Shown piece by piece: positions 1-9,600 of a DNA stretch of 64,000 bases. Every line of letters begins with the position of its first letter. Position 1 is the stretch's first letter. The notes beneath the pieces are model-generated. The model saw only the letters and a list, made by a program, of their open reading frames with translations. It was not told where the DNA came from and did not search any database. The DNA comes from Arthrobacter hankyongi. GTDB lineage: Bacteria > Actinomycetota > Actinomycetes > Actinomycetales > Micrococcaceae. The stretch spans positions 1-64,000 of the forward strand of contig NZ_JAKLTQ010000019.1 in the NCBI RefSeq assembly GCF_022012395.1, read 5' to 3'. The translations under genes and the position numbers were made by a program.

Positions 1-25
1 TTGCCTTAGGATGGATTAGGCTTAT

Positions 26-40
26 TGTTATTCATTCTCA
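26..40. promoter_or_regulatory. Zur-box-like operator before znuA
   Basis: Read on the minus strand this is TGAGAATGAATAACA, which matches 12 of 15 positions of the TGATAATGATTATCA core recognised by zinc-sensing Fur-family repressors (Zur). It lies 21 bp before the znuA ATG, where a bound repressor would block transcription. The Zur-like regulator encoded about 3 kb downstream is the obvious partner. The motif match is seen; the regulation is inferred. Confidence 0.6.
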
Positions 41-61
41 TTGAGAGCAGATAGAGGTTCC

Positions 62-1060
62 ATGCGGAGTTCCCGCTTCCCGTCCCTGGTTCCGGGGTTC
101 CCCGGCGTTGCCGGCGCTGCCCTGCTGTCCCTGCTGCTGGCCGGCTGCGCATCGTCCGGTACCGGGCCGGGTTCGGACACCGCCTCCGGCGGCGCCGACG
201 GCAGGATCAGCATCGTCGCGTCCACCAATGTGTACGGTGACATCGCCGCGGCCATCGGCGGAGACTCCGTCGAGGTCACCTCGCTGATCCAGTCGCCGGC
301 CCAGGATCCGCATTCCTACGAGGCCTCGGCACGGGACAAACTCGCCGTGTCGCAGGCGGACCTGGTCATCGAAAACGGCGGCGGCTATGACGCCTTTATG
401 CCCGCCCTGGTGGACGGCACCGGAAAGGATCCTGCCGCGGTCATCAGCGCCGTCGAAATTTCCGGCCTCGACCCGGACGGCGGTCAAGCCTCCGGGCACA
501 CGGACGGCGCCGCAGACCACACGCACACCGGCTTCAACGAGCATGTCTGGTATGACCTGGCCACCGCGGGCAAGGTCGCGGACACGGTGGCGAACAAGCT
601 GGCGGCGCTGGATCCCGGACAGGCGGCCGGTTTCGAGCGCAATGCCGCGGCGTTCCACAAGCAGCTGGCCGGCCTCGAGGCTGACAGCGCGGCGCTGGCC
701 AAGCAGGTGTCCGGCGAGGCGGTGGCCGCCACGGACCCGGTGCCGCTCCATTTGTTCGAGAAGCTGGGGCTTCGGAACCTCACCCCGGAGGACTTCCTGG
801 AGGCTGCCGAGGAAGGCAGCGATGCGGCACCGGCCGCGCTGAAGCAGACCGAGGAACTGGCCACCTCGAAGTCGGTGCGGTTCCTCGCCTACAACGAGCA
901 GACCGAAGGCGCGCAGACCCGCCAGGTCCGGGAGGCCGCGCAAAAGGCAGGAACCCCCGTGGTCAATTTCGCCGAGACGCTGCCCGAAGGAACCCACTAC
1001 GCGGACTGGATGAAGTCGAACCTGCAGAACATCGCCGCAGCCACCGGAAGCACCAAGTGA
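62..1060 (+). CDS. znuA: Zinc/metal ABC transporter substrate-binding lipoprotein
   Basis: Extracellular lipoprotein that captures a divalent metal, very likely zinc, for the membrane permease (cluster A-I/TroA family, 332 aa). It has a signal peptide with lipobox LLAGC, lipidated Cys29. Candidate metal ligands are His84 in DPHSYEAS and His161 in EHVWYD, with a His-rich loop (His146, His153, His155) between them, as in ZnuA proteins. I chose ATG 62, preceded by AGAGG, over the in-frame TTG at 41. It overlaps the ATPase gene by 4 bp (GTGA) and sits behind a Zur-like operator, which favours zinc over manganese. Confidence 0.9.
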   Translation: MRSSRFPSLVPGFPGVAGAALLSLLLAGCASSGTGPGSDTASGGADGRISIVASTNVYGDIAAAIGGDSVEVTSLIQSPAQDPHSYEASARDKLAVSQADLVIENGGGYDAFMPALVDGTGKDPAAVISAVEISGLDPDGGQASGHTDGAADHTHTGFNEHVWYDLATAGKVADTVANKLAALDPGQAAGFERNAAAFHKQLAGLEADSAALAKQVSGEAVAATDPVPLHLFEKLGLRNLTPEDFLEAAEEGSDAAPAALKQTEELATSKSVRFLAYNEQTEGAQTRQVREAAQKAGTPVVNFAETLPEGTHYADWMKSNLQNIAAATGSTK

Positions 1061-1863
1061 GCACGCCGGCGGCCAGCCTGGAAGGCGCCTCGCTGTCCTT
1101 CGGCCGGCGTGTGCTCTGGCAGGACCTGGACTTGCAGATCAACCCGGGGGAGTTCTTCGCTGTGCTCGGTCCCAACGGCTCCGGCAAAACCAGCCTGATG
1201 CGGGTGCTGCTGGGGCTGCAGCCGCTGACCAGCGGAATAGCAAGGGTCAACGGCAGGCCGGTCGCCCGCGGCAGCCGCGATATCGGCTATATTCCCCAGC
1301 AGAAGTCCTTCGCGAACCACACCCCGCTGCGGGCGCGCGACCTGGTCGGGCTCGGCCTGGACGGCCACCGCTGGGGCGTGCGGCTGGGACGGCGCGGCTT
1401 CCGCCGCCGGGTGGACGAACTGCTGGAGCAGGTCGGGGCCTCCTCCTATGCGGACGCTCCGGTCGGCAGGCTCTCCGGCGGTGAGCAGCAGCGGCTGCGC
1501 GCCGCCCAGGCACTGGCCTCGGACCCGAAGGTGCTGCTCTGCGACGAGCCGCTGCTGTCCCTGGACCTGCATCATCAGCAGGCCATCAGCTCGCTGATCA
1601 ACCGCCAGTGCCACGTCAACGGCAGCGCCGTGGTCTTCGTGACGCACGAGATCAATCCGATCATCGAATATGTGGACCGTGTGCTCTACCTGGCCGGCGG
1701 GCAGTTCCGGGTCGGGACCCCGGAAGAGGTGATGACCACCGAGGTGCTCTCCTCGATGTACGACAGCCACGTGGAGGTCATCCACAACGAGGGACGCATT
1801 GTGGTGGTCGGGCTGCCCGATGCCACCCACCATTACGGTGACGAGCAGGACGAGGAAGCGTAG
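1057..1863 (+). CDS. znuC: Zinc ABC transporter ATP-binding protein
   Basis: Cytoplasmic ATPase that powers the ZnuABC importer (268 aa). Visible motifs are Walker A GPNGSGKT (residues 38-45), the signature LSGGEQQ, Walker B VLLCDEP and the switch-loop histidine in FVTHE. Its GTG start overlaps the end of znuA by 4 bp, and the permease gene begins 2 bp after its stop, so the three genes form one translationally coupled operon. The 268-aa length is normal for the family. Confidence 0.9.
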   Translation: MSTPAASLEGASLSFGRRVLWQDLDLQINPGEFFAVLGPNGSGKTSLMRVLLGLQPLTSGIARVNGRPVARGSRDIGYIPQQKSFANHTPLRARDLVGLGLDGHRWGVRLGRRGFRRRVDELLEQVGASSYADAPVGRLSGGEQQRLRAAQALASDPKVLLCDEPLLSLDLHHQQAISSLINRQCHVNGSAVVFVTHEINPIIEYVDRVLYLAGGQFRVGTPEEVMTTEVLSSMYDSHVEVIHNEGRIVVVGLPDATHHYGDEQDEEA

Positions 1864-1865
1864 CC

Positions 1866-2825
1866 ATGGACTTCAACGAATTGTGGAGCGCAGTCTTCAA
1901 CTTCCAGGACTACGCCCAGCTGCTGCCGCTGGTGCGCAATTCCCTGATTGCCGGGGCCGTCCTGGGCCTGGTCGGCGGGATGGTCGGGGTCTTCGTGATG
2001 ATGCGGGACCTGGCCTTTGCCGTCCACGGCGTCGCCGAGCTCTCCTTCGCGGGAGCTGCCTTCGCCCTGCTGATCGGTGCCAACGTAGTCTTCGGGTCGC
2101 TTGCCGGCTCGATCATCGCCGCCGTGATCATCGGGCTGCTCGGTACGCGCGCCCGGGACCGGAACTCGATCATCGGGGTGGTGATGCCGTTCGGACTCGG
2201 CCTGGGCATCCTGTTCCTGTCCCTCTACCAAGGCCGCAGCGCCAACAAGTTCGGCCTGCTGACCGGCCAGATCGTCTCCGTGGATACGGTCCAGCTGAAC
2301 CTGCTGACCGGCTGCTCGGTTTTCGTCATCGTGGCACTGCTGGCCATCTGGCGGCCGCTGACTTTCGCCAGCGCGGACCCGGAGGTGGCCGAGGCACGCG
2401 GCGTCCCGGTGGCCAAGCTCGGCATTGCCTTCATGTTCCTGCTGGGCCTGGCCGTGGCCCTGTCCATCCAGGTGGTCGGCGCGCTGCTGGTCCTGGCCCT
2501 GGTGATCACTCCCGCGGCCGCCGCCCTGCGGGTGGCCGCCTCGCCGCGGCTGGTGGTGCTGCTCAGCGTGGTGTTCGCCATGGCCTCGGTGGTGGGCGGC
2601 ATCCTGCTGGCCCTGGGCGGACGGATCCCGATCAGCCCCTACGTGACCACCATTTCGTTCCTGATCTACGTCGTCTGCCGCGTCATCGGGGGGCGCCGCG
2701 ACCGGCGCGGCGCGGACCGGAGGACCGGACACCGGCTGCCGGCCACCGTGGCAGCTACCGGCCCGGCGGCAGTGTCTGCCGCCCCGGTGCAGGCCCGGAC
2801 CCTGCCGCGGGTGCCGAAGGGCTAA
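1866..2825 (+). CDS. znuB: Zinc ABC transporter permease
   Basis: Integral membrane permease of the ABC-3 family (319 aa) with about eight hydrophobic helices, forming the metal channel with ZnuC. The central AEARGVPVAKL stretch is the cytoplasmic coupling loop typical of ZnuB/MntB. The C-terminal 50 residues are polar and Arg/Ala-rich. Last gene of the znuACB operon. Its stop overlaps the 3' end of the convergent Zur-like gene by 4 bp, so the two transcripts have complementary ends. Confidence 0.9.
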   Translation: MDFNELWSAVFNFQDYAQLLPLVRNSLIAGAVLGLVGGMVGVFVMMRDLAFAVHGVAELSFAGAAFALLIGANVVFGSLAGSIIAAVIIGLLGTRARDRNSIIGVVMPFGLGLGILFLSLYQGRSANKFGLLTGQIVSVDTVQLNLLTGCSVFVIVALLAIWRPLTFASADPEVAEARGVPVAKLGIAFMFLLGLAVALSIQVVGALLVLALVITPAAAALRVAASPRLVVLLSVVFAMASVVGGILLALGGRIPISPYVTTISFLIYVVCRVIGGRRDRRGADRRTGHRLPATVAATGPAAVSAAPVQARTLPRVPKG

Positions 2826-3286
2826 CTCTGCGGATGGCCGTTCCCGGCTGCCTGCGCCGCGGCGCTGCACTCCGGGCACAGCCCGAACATTTCCACCGTG
2901 TGGGCTACTTCGGTGAAGCCGTGTTCCTGCGCCACGCGGGCGGCCCAGCGTTCCACCGCCGGTGCCTCGATCTCCACGGTCTTGCCGCAGTTGCGGCAGA
3001 GCAGATGATGGTGATGGTGTTCGACGGCGCAGCGCCGGTACACGGCCTCGCCGTCGCCGCTGCGCAGCACGTCCACCTGCCCCTCGTCGGCCATCGACTG
3101 CAGGATGCGGTAGGTGGTGGCCAGCGAGACCGAATCTCCGCGCTCATGCAGCAGCCGGTAGAGCTCCTGGGTGCTGACAAAATCGTCGAGGCTGTCCAGG
3201 GCATTGCCCACGGCCAGCCGCTGGCGGGTCATCCGCTGTTCGGGACCGCGGCGGGGAGTCCGGGAATGTGCGGACGGAGCAGGCAT
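2822..3286 (-). CDS. zur: Fur-family zinc-responsive regulator (Zur-like)
   Basis: Dimeric metal-sensing repressor (154 aa). The N-terminal winged helix has recognition segment SLATTYR (residues 54-60). The C-terminal half has the structural-zinc cysteine pairs CRNC (97-100) and CPEC (137-140) and a His run at 90-94. Start ATG 3286 is chosen, with GGGAG just upstream; the frame stays open upstream but the extra residues are low-complexity Arg/Gly/Ala. Convergent with znuB and next to a Zur-box-like site, so zinc is the likeliest effector. A peroxide- or iron-sensing Fur cannot be excluded from sequence alone. Confidence 0.82.
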   Translation of the reverse strand: MPAPSAHSRTPRRGPEQRMTRQRLAVGNALDSLDDFVSTQELYRLLHERGDSVSLATTYRILQSMADEGQVDVLRSGDGEAVYRRCAVEHHHHHLLCRNCGKTVEIEAPAVERWAARVAQEHGFTEVAHTVEMFGLCPECSAAAQAAGNGHPQS

Positions 3287-3364
3287 GTCTCCCAGATTAC
3301 CAGCCGGGTTTTCCCCGGCCCTGCCCCCGGCCCTGCCTGCGGCCCGCCGGGTGGACCGGCCGCG

Positions 3365-3370
3365 TACGCT
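3365..3370 (+). promoter_or_regulatory. -10 element of a leaderless promoter
   Basis: TACGCT lies 6 nt before the ATG at 3377, so transcription would begin at or next to the start codon. No clear Shine-Dalgarno is needed in this arrangement. No convincing -35 is seen. Confidence 0.5.
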
Positions 3371-3376
3371 GGAACC

Positions 3377-4033
3377 ATGCTGCTGACAAAGTACACGCAC
3401 GCCTGCGTGCGGCTGGAAAACGACGGCGAAGTGCTGGTCATCGACCCCGGATCATTCTCCGAGGTCGATCAGGCCCTGCAGGGAGCCGGTACCGTGCTGG
3501 TCACCCACGAGCATGCGGACCACGTGGACCTGGAGCGGCTGCCAGCCATCCTCGCGGCATCGGCCTCGATCCAGGTCTATGCACCTGCGGTGGTGGCCGA
3601 ACAGCTGCGCGGATGGGACCACGCCGCAGCGGAGCGGATCCATACCGTCGAACCGGGGGAGGCCTTCGAAGTGCCCGGCTTCAGGATCCGGACCTTCGGC
3701 GGCCAGCATGCGCTGATCCACCCGCTGATCCCGATGGTGGCCAACGTCGGCTATCTGGTCAACGAGACCGTCTACCACCCCGGGGATTCCTTTATTGTTC
3801 CGGACGGGCTGACCGCCCCCGTGGTGCTGGTGCCGATCCACGCGCCGTGGAACAAGGTGTCCGAGGTCATCGACTTCATCACCGCGATGCGCGCCGGACG
3901 AGCCTTTCCCATCCACGACGGGCTGCTCAACGAGACCGGCCGAGGCCTGGTGGAGAAGCATCTGGCCAGCTTCGGGGCCCGGTACGGCACCCGCTACGAG
4001 CGGCTGGACCCGCTCCAAAGCGTGGAGTTGTAA
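3377..4033 (+). CDS. MBL-fold metal-dependent hydrolase (UlaG-like)
   Basis: 218-aa protein of the metallo-beta-lactamase superfamily. The dinuclear-metal signature HEHADH (His44, His46, Asp48, His49) is intact, with later ligands in HPGDS and PIHDG. The compact layout resembles UlaG-like and YtkL-type hydrolases, but the substrate is unknown. ATG 3377 is used because the protein begins with the standard LTKYTHACVRL strand and a -10 hexamer sits 6 nt upstream. The stop codon abuts the sulfurtransferase ATG, so the two are co-transcribed. Confidence 0.85.
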   Translation: MLLTKYTHACVRLENDGEVLVIDPGSFSEVDQALQGAGTVLVTHEHADHVDLERLPAILAASASIQVYAPAVVAEQLRGWDHAAAERIHTVEPGEAFEVPGFRIRTFGGQHALIHPLIPMVANVGYLVNETVYHPGDSFIVPDGLTAPVVLVPIHAPWNKVSEVIDFITAMRAGRAFPIHDGLLNETGRGLVEKHLASFGARYGTRYERLDPLQSVEL

Positions 4034-4966
4034 ATGGGCGCAGAGACGGGTCCGGCGGCCGGCCCGGTCCTGATCGACGTGCCGACGTTGCAGGAGCGGC
4101 TGGCATCGGGGGCGCGGACGCTCCTGCTGGACGTGCGCTGGGCCCTGGGGGACCCGCACGGCCGGGAGCACTACCTGGCCGGCCACCTGCCCGGTGCCGT
4201 CTATGTGGACCTCGAAAGCCAGTTGGCGGCTCCGGCCTCCGCCGCGTCCGGGCGCCACCCGCTGCCCGATCCGGCAGCATTCGCGCAGGCGGCGCGCGGC
4301 TGGGGCATTAACGACGGCGATCTGGTGGTCGCCTACGACGCGACCGGCGGCCTGGCCGCGGCACGGCTGTGGTGGCTGCTGCGCGACGGCGGCATCGCCG
4401 GCTGCCGTCTGCTCGACGGCGGACTGGGAGCCTGGCAGGCCGCCGGCCTGGCCCTCGAAGCCGGGGATGTGCGGCCGGCCCCCGGCACGGTCCGGCTGGC
4501 ACCCGGACAGTGGCCGGTACTGGAACTGGCCGAGGTCGCGGACTTTGCCCGGAACGGGCTGCTGCTCGACGCCCGCGCCGCGGAGCGCTACCGCGGCGAG
4601 TCCGAGCCGGTGGACCCCAGGACGGGACACATCCCCGGCGCCGTCAGCGCGCCCACCACGGCGAATCTGCAGGCCGACGGCAGGTTCCTGCCCGCCGACA
4701 GGCTCGCGGAGCGGTTCGGGCGCCTTGGCGCCGGGCCGGGCAAGTCCCGGAAGGTGGCGGTGTACTGCGGTTCCGGGATCACGGCGGCGCATGAAATTGC
4801 GGCCTTGGCGCACGCCGGCATCGAGGCGGCCCTGTACCCGGGCTCGTGGTCCCAATGGTCCCAGCATCCGGACCTGCCGGCAGCCACCGGCGACGAGCCG
4901 GGCAATGCACAATCCGGAACTATCCAGTGGCACGCCCGCGGTGGAGCGGGTAGCGTCGGATCATGA
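4034..4966 (+). CDS. sseA: Sulfurtransferase, 3-mercaptopyruvate type (tandem rhodanese)
   Basis: 310-aa enzyme with two rhodanese domains (about 12-145 and 165-295). Only the C-terminal domain carries the active cysteine, Cys245 in CGSGIT. That loop matches 3-mercaptopyruvate sulfurtransferases (CGSGVT in SseA) rather than thiosulfate-specific rhodaneses (CRKGVT), so it probably moves sulfur from 3-mercaptopyruvate to cyanide or a thiol acceptor. It starts directly after the stop of the MBL-fold gene and overlaps the dehydrogenase gene by 4 bp (ATGA). Confidence 0.88.
   Translation: MGAETGPAAGPVLIDVPTLQERLASGARTLLLDVRWALGDPHGREHYLAGHLPGAVYVDLESQLAAPASAASGRHPLPDPAAFAQAARGWGINDGDLVVAYDATGGLAAARLWWLLRDGGIAGCRLLDGGLGAWQAAGLALEAGDVRPAPGTVRLAPGQWPVLELAEVADFARNGLLLDARAAERYRGESEPVDPRTGHIPGAVSAPTTANLQADGRFLPADRLAERFGRLGAGPGKSRKVAVYCGSGITAAHEIAALAHAGIEAALYPGSWSQWSQHPDLPAATGDEPGNAQSGTIQWHARGGAGSVGS
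4951..4956 (+). promoter_or_regulatory. Internal -10 element before the dehydrogenase
   Basis: TAGCGT lies 6 nt before ATG 4963, inside the 3' end of the sulfurtransferase gene. It could give a leaderless transcript of the dehydrogenase-HIT pair in addition to read-through from upstream. Confidence 0.4.
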
Positions 4967-6159
4967 CTCTCGGCCGCCCCGTCCCGCCGCCCTTGGGCGC
5001 GAAAGCAACTCTGCCGGACGCCCGGACCGGACGGCCGGCCCGGACCGGGGCCACGGTCCGGGCCTATGGTGCCGCCTCTGCCTCCTCTGGTCTGGCACCG
5101 CTGGATATCAAGCGGCGCGAGCCGGAGCCGCACGACGTCGAAATCAGCATTGCCTTCTGCGGGCTGTGCCATTCGGACGTGCACGCCGTTCGGGGCGAAT
5201 GGCGTGACCAGCACTATCCGCTGGTGCCCGGACACGAGATCGTCGGCCGCGTCACCCGCACCGGCGAGGACGTGAGCATGTTCTCGGTGGGGGACCTGGT
5301 GGGCGTCGGCTGCCTGGTCGATTCCTGCCGGACCTGCGACAGCTGCAGCGAAGGGTTGGAGCAGTACTGCGAAAACGGTGCGGTCGGCACCTACGGTGCG
5401 CTGGACCAGCGCCACGGCGGGGAGGTCACGCAGGGCGGGTACGCCACCGCCATCGTGGTGGATGAGAAGTATGTGCTGCGGATGCCCGAAAGCCTGGACC
5501 CGGCCGAGGCGGCGCCGCTGCTCTGCGCCGGGATCACTGTTTTCTCCCCCATGCAGTACTTCGGCGTGGAGGAATCGGACGCGGTCGGCGTCGTGGGGCT
5601 GGGCGGACTGGGCCATTTGGCCGTCAAGATCGCCAAAGCCCTCGGCGCCGAGGTGACCGTCTTCACGTCCTCCCCGGGCAAGGTCGAGGCCGCCCGGGGG
5701 CTGGGCGCCGACCGCGTGGTGCTCTCCACGGACGACGAGGCCATGGCGGCGGCCCGGCGCAGTATCGACCTCATCATTGACACCGTCTCCGCCCGACACG
5801 AACTGGGGCCCTATCTGCGGACCATCCGGCGGGACGGGGCCCTGATCCAGGTGAGCCTGCCGCCGGGCCAGATGCCGCCGGTCCCGGTCGGCGTGCTGGC
5901 CGGCCGCCGGATCGCCTACGGCGGCTCGATGATCGGCGGCATTGCCGAGACACAGGAGCTGCTGGACTTCTGTGCCGCCCATGACATTGCCGCCGACGTG
6001 GAACTGGTGGCGGCGGATAGGCTGAACGAAGCCTGGGACCGGATGGTGGCCGGGGACGTGAAGTACCGCTTCGTGCTGGACGTCGAGTCGCTGAATCCGG
6101 CCCAAGACCCGGACGGCGGCCGGGCCGGCACATTGAACTTGCAGGAAAGGAACGCATGA
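4963..6159 (+). CDS. Zinc-dependent alcohol dehydrogenase (CAD/YahK type)
   Basis: 398-aa medium-chain dehydrogenase/reductase. Catalytic zinc site: Cys69 in CGLCHSD and the GHE at 90-92. Structural zinc site: Cys122, Cys125, Cys128 and Cys136. The Rossmann motif is GLGGLGHLAV. The pattern fits the cinnamyl-alcohol/YahK group of NADP(H)-dependent aldehyde reductases; the substrate is not predictable. About 30 extra residues precede the catalytic domain and about 20 follow it, so an internal start is possible. It overlaps the genes on both sides by 4 bp. Confidence 0.87.
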   Translation: MTLGRPVPPPLGAKATLPDARTGRPARTGATVRAYGAASASSGLAPLDIKRREPEPHDVEISIAFCGLCHSDVHAVRGEWRDQHYPLVPGHEIVGRVTRTGEDVSMFSVGDLVGVGCLVDSCRTCDSCSEGLEQYCENGAVGTYGALDQRHGGEVTQGGYATAIVVDEKYVLRMPESLDPAEAAPLLCAGITVFSPMQYFGVEESDAVGVVGLGGLGHLAVKIAKALGAEVTVFTSSPGKVEAARGLGADRVVLSTDDEAMAAARRSIDLIIDTVSARHELGPYLRTIRRDGALIQVSLPPGQMPPVPVGVLAGRRIAYGGSMIGGIAETQELLDFCAAHDIAADVELVAADRLNEAWDRMVAGDVKYRFVLDVESLNPAQDPDGGRAGTLNLQERNA

Positions 6160-6584
6160 GCACGCTGTTCACCAAGATCATCGAGGGCGAAATCCCCGGC
6201 CGCTTCGTCTGGAAGGACCCGGAGGTCGTCGCCTTCCTGAGCATTGGCCCGCTTGCGGACGGCCACACGCTGGTGGTGCCCCGGCAGGAGGTGGACCGCT
6301 GGACGGATGCGCCCGCGGACCTGCTGGCGAAGCTGACGGCGGTGGCCCAGACCATCGGCAAGGCGCAGGTGGAGGCCTTCGGTGCGGCACGCGCCGGGAT
6401 GATCATCGCCGGGTTCGAGATCAACCATCTGCACCTGCACGTCTGGCCCTCCAACTCCGAGGCCGAGTATGACTTCAAGCGGGCCCAGCACAACCCGGAT
6501 CCGGCCGTGATGGATGCCAGCGCAGAAAAGATCCGGGCCGCCCTGCGCGATGCCGGCCAGGGGGAATTCGTCCCCGAGGCCTGA
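6156..6584 (+). CDS. HIT-family nucleotide hydrolase
   Basis: 142-aa histidine-triad protein; the triad HLHLHV (His91, His93, His95) is intact. HIT proteins hydrolyse phosphoramidate or anhydride bonds of nucleotides such as AMP-lysine or dinucleoside polyphosphates. The FTKIIEGEIPGRFVWKD beginning is typical of the bacterial HinT/Hit group. It overlaps the dehydrogenase gene by 4 bp, ends the four-gene operon, and is followed by a strong hairpin. Confidence 0.9.
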   Translation: MSTLFTKIIEGEIPGRFVWKDPEVVAFLSIGPLADGHTLVVPRQEVDRWTDAPADLLAKLTAVAQTIGKAQVEAFGAARAGMIIAGFEINHLHLHVWPSNSEAEYDFKRAQHNPDPAVMDASAEKIRAALRDAGQGEFVPEA

Positions 6585-6591
6585 GCCGGCA

Positions 6592-6629
6592 GCGGACAGG
6601 TGCCGGTCCGCGGGCCGGCACCTGTCCGC
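6592..6629. terminator. Bidirectional hairpin terminator
   Basis: Perfect 15-bp stem (6592-6606 with 6615-6629) and 8-nt loop between the convergent HIT and hrpA genes. No U-tract on either side, as is common for actinobacterial terminators. Confidence 0.75.
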
Positions 6630-6631
6630 GC

Positions 6632-9600
6632 TCAGGCCGCCAAGGCTTCGTGCAGCGCGGTACGGACGCGTTTTTCGGAGACCGAATAGGCGGTGCCCAG
6701 TTCCTGCGCGAAGAAGCTCACGCGCAGTTCCTCGAGCATCCACCGCACCCGCTGCAGGCCCGCCCCCGGACGGGAGCCGGGCAGCAGGGCCGCCACGGCG
6801 TCGTCGTACTCATCCTCGAGCCGCTGCACCACGGCCATCTGCGCACCGTCCCGGGCCACATTGGTTGGCAGCTTCTCCAGCCGGCGCTCGACCGCGGCCA
6901 GGTAGCGGGGCAGCTGGCTCAGCTGCGCATATCCGGTGCGCGCGACGAAGCCCGGGTAGACCAGCTGCTCGAGCTGGGCCTTGATGTCGTTGAGCGCGCT
7001 GATCAGGGCCAGGCTGGTACTGGACTTGAGCGCCTTCTGGATCCGGCGTGTGCTGGAGAGGATCTTTTCCACCGTTGCGGTGACGGCGAAGACCGTGTCG
7101 ATCAGTTCGGCCCGCACCGTCTCGTACAGTTCCTCGAACTCGGCGGCGGTGAAGGGCAGCTGCGCCGGGACCAGCTTGTCGATGGCGGCCAGCGTGCAAT
7201 CGTCGATCAGCGACCCGACCGAACCATGCGGATTCTGGCTGAAGGTGAGTTTCTCGGTGTTGTTCAGGTGTTCGAGCACATAGCGCTGCGGCGAAGGGAT
7301 CCGCAGCGCGAGCAGCCGGATGACGCCCGAGCGCATGGCCGGCTCCTGTTCGGCCCGGGTCTGGTAGATCCGCAGCCCGACGGCCCCACCCTCATCGACG
7401 AACGCGGGGTAGCCGGTGACGGTGTGTCCGGCTACCAGGCGCGAGACCTGCCGCGGCAGCACCGACGGCGCGAAGCCCTTCAGCCCCGACCGTTCGGCGA
7501 GCACGTCGCCGTTGGCCAGCACCATGGACTCGGCACGGTCCCCGGTGGCGGCGGACAACCGTGTCTTGGTTCCCACGCCCGCGGCCCGTTCGGTGGCGCG
7601 TACGCCGCGGGGCCCGGAGCCCGGCACGGGTTTGACCGTCTGCGGGGTGGCACCCAAAGACTCGGCGATCGCCCGGCGGGTGGCCGGGGCCAGCTCCTCC
7701 TGCAGCTGGGCCAGGTCCTTGCCGTCGCCCAGGATCCTGCCCTTGCCGTCCACCACCTGGAAGGTCATCCTCAGGTGCGGTGGGACCGCCGCCCAGCTCC
7801 AGGAGCCGGGCGGGATGATGTGGCCTTTCAGCCGGCGCAGCGCCAGCTCCAAGGAAGGTTCCAGCTCGTCCGTGGCCGGGTCGAACTCCGCGGCGAGCGC
7901 CTGGGCCGCGGCCCGGGCCACGTCCGGGGCCGGCACGAAGTTCTTGCGGACCTGCTTGGGCAGGGACTTGATCAGGGCGGTGATCAGTTCCGCCCGCAGG
8001 CCGGGAATCTGCCAGCGGAACGGGGCCGGTTCCAGCTGGTTCAGGAACAGCACCGGGATCCGCACGGTGACCCCGTCCGAGGCGTTCGGCATCGCTCCGG
8101 GGGCGGTGGGCGAGAATTCGTAGCTCAGCGGCAACTCGAAGGTTCCCTGGTGCCACGTCTTCGGGAACGCGGACTCGTCCAGGTCCTCGGCTTCCTCGGT
8201 AAGCAGGGCATCCGGATCGAAGTCCAGCAGCGAGGGATTCTCCTGCCGGGCGGCCTTCCACCACTTGTCGAAGTGCCGCTCGGAGACCACGTCGGCGCCG
8301 ATCCGCTGGTCGTAGAACTCAAACAGCGACTCGTCGTCCACGCGCAGGCCGCGGCGGCGGGTCCTCGCCTCCAGTTCCTCGACCTCGGCCAGCAGTTGCC
8401 GGTTCCGCTGGAAGAACTTGTGGTGCGTTTTCCAGTCGCCTTCCACCAGCGCGTGGCGGATGAACAACTCGCGGCTCAGCTCGCGGTCGATCCGTCCGTA
8501 CTGGATCCGGCGCTGCGGCACGATCGGTACCCCGTACAGCGTGACCTTTTCGTAGGCCATGACCGAACCCATCCGGCGGGACCAATGCGGTTCGGAGTAG
8601 CTGCGCTTGAGAAGCTGCGGGGCGATTTCTTCGGCCCAAAGCGGATCGAACCGGGCCGCCACGCGGGCCCAAAGCCGGGACGTTTCCACCAGTTCGGCGG
8701 CCATCACCCAGTCCGGCGACTTCTTGAACAGGGCAGAGCCGGGGAAGATGGCGAAGCGGGTGCCGCGGGCACCGGCATACTCGCGCTTGCGTTCGTCGTA
8801 CACGCCGATGTGGCTCAGCAGCCCGGCCAGCAGGGACTTGTGGATGTCGTCATGCTTGCCGGCCGGATCCACCTCGCTGCCGGTGCTCAGCGTGATGCCC
8901 AGCGGCTTGGCCAGCTGGCGCAGCTGGGCGAACAGGTCCTGCCATTCACGGACGCGCAGGTAATTGATGAACTCGTCGCGGCAGAGCCGGCGGAAGGCAC
9001 TGGAAGAGAGCTCCTTCTGCTTCTCCTGCAGGTAGCTCCAGAGGTTCAGCATGCCGGCGAAGTCCGAGTTCTCGTCCACGAAGCGCTTGTGCTTCTCGGT
9101 GGCCTGCTGATGCCGGGCGGCGTCGTCCCGCTGCGGACGTTCGCGCGGATCCTGGATGGTCAGCGCCGCGGCCAGGACCATCACTTCGCGGACGCAGCCG
9201 CGCCGGCCGGCCTCGACGATCATCCGGCCCAGCCGCGGATCCACCGGCAGCTGGGCCAGCTGCCGGCCGACGGCGGTCAGGCCGGAGCGCTCGTGGGCCT
9301 CCCCGGGTCCCGCCAGGGCGCCGAGTTCGCGCAGCAGGTTGACGCCGTCGGTGATCGCCCTGGTCTCCGGCGGCTCGACGAACGGGAAGGATTCGATGTC
9401 CTTGGGGCTGCGGGCCACCCCCATCGCGGTCATCTGCAGGATGACGGCGGCCAGGTTCGTGCGCAGGATCTCCGGGTCGGTGAATTCCCGGCGGGCGGCG
9501 AAATCTTCCTCGGAGTACAGCCGGATGGCGATGCCGTCGCTGACCCGGCCGCAGCGGCCGGAGCGCTGGTTCGCCGAGGCCTGGGAGATCCGTTCGATCG

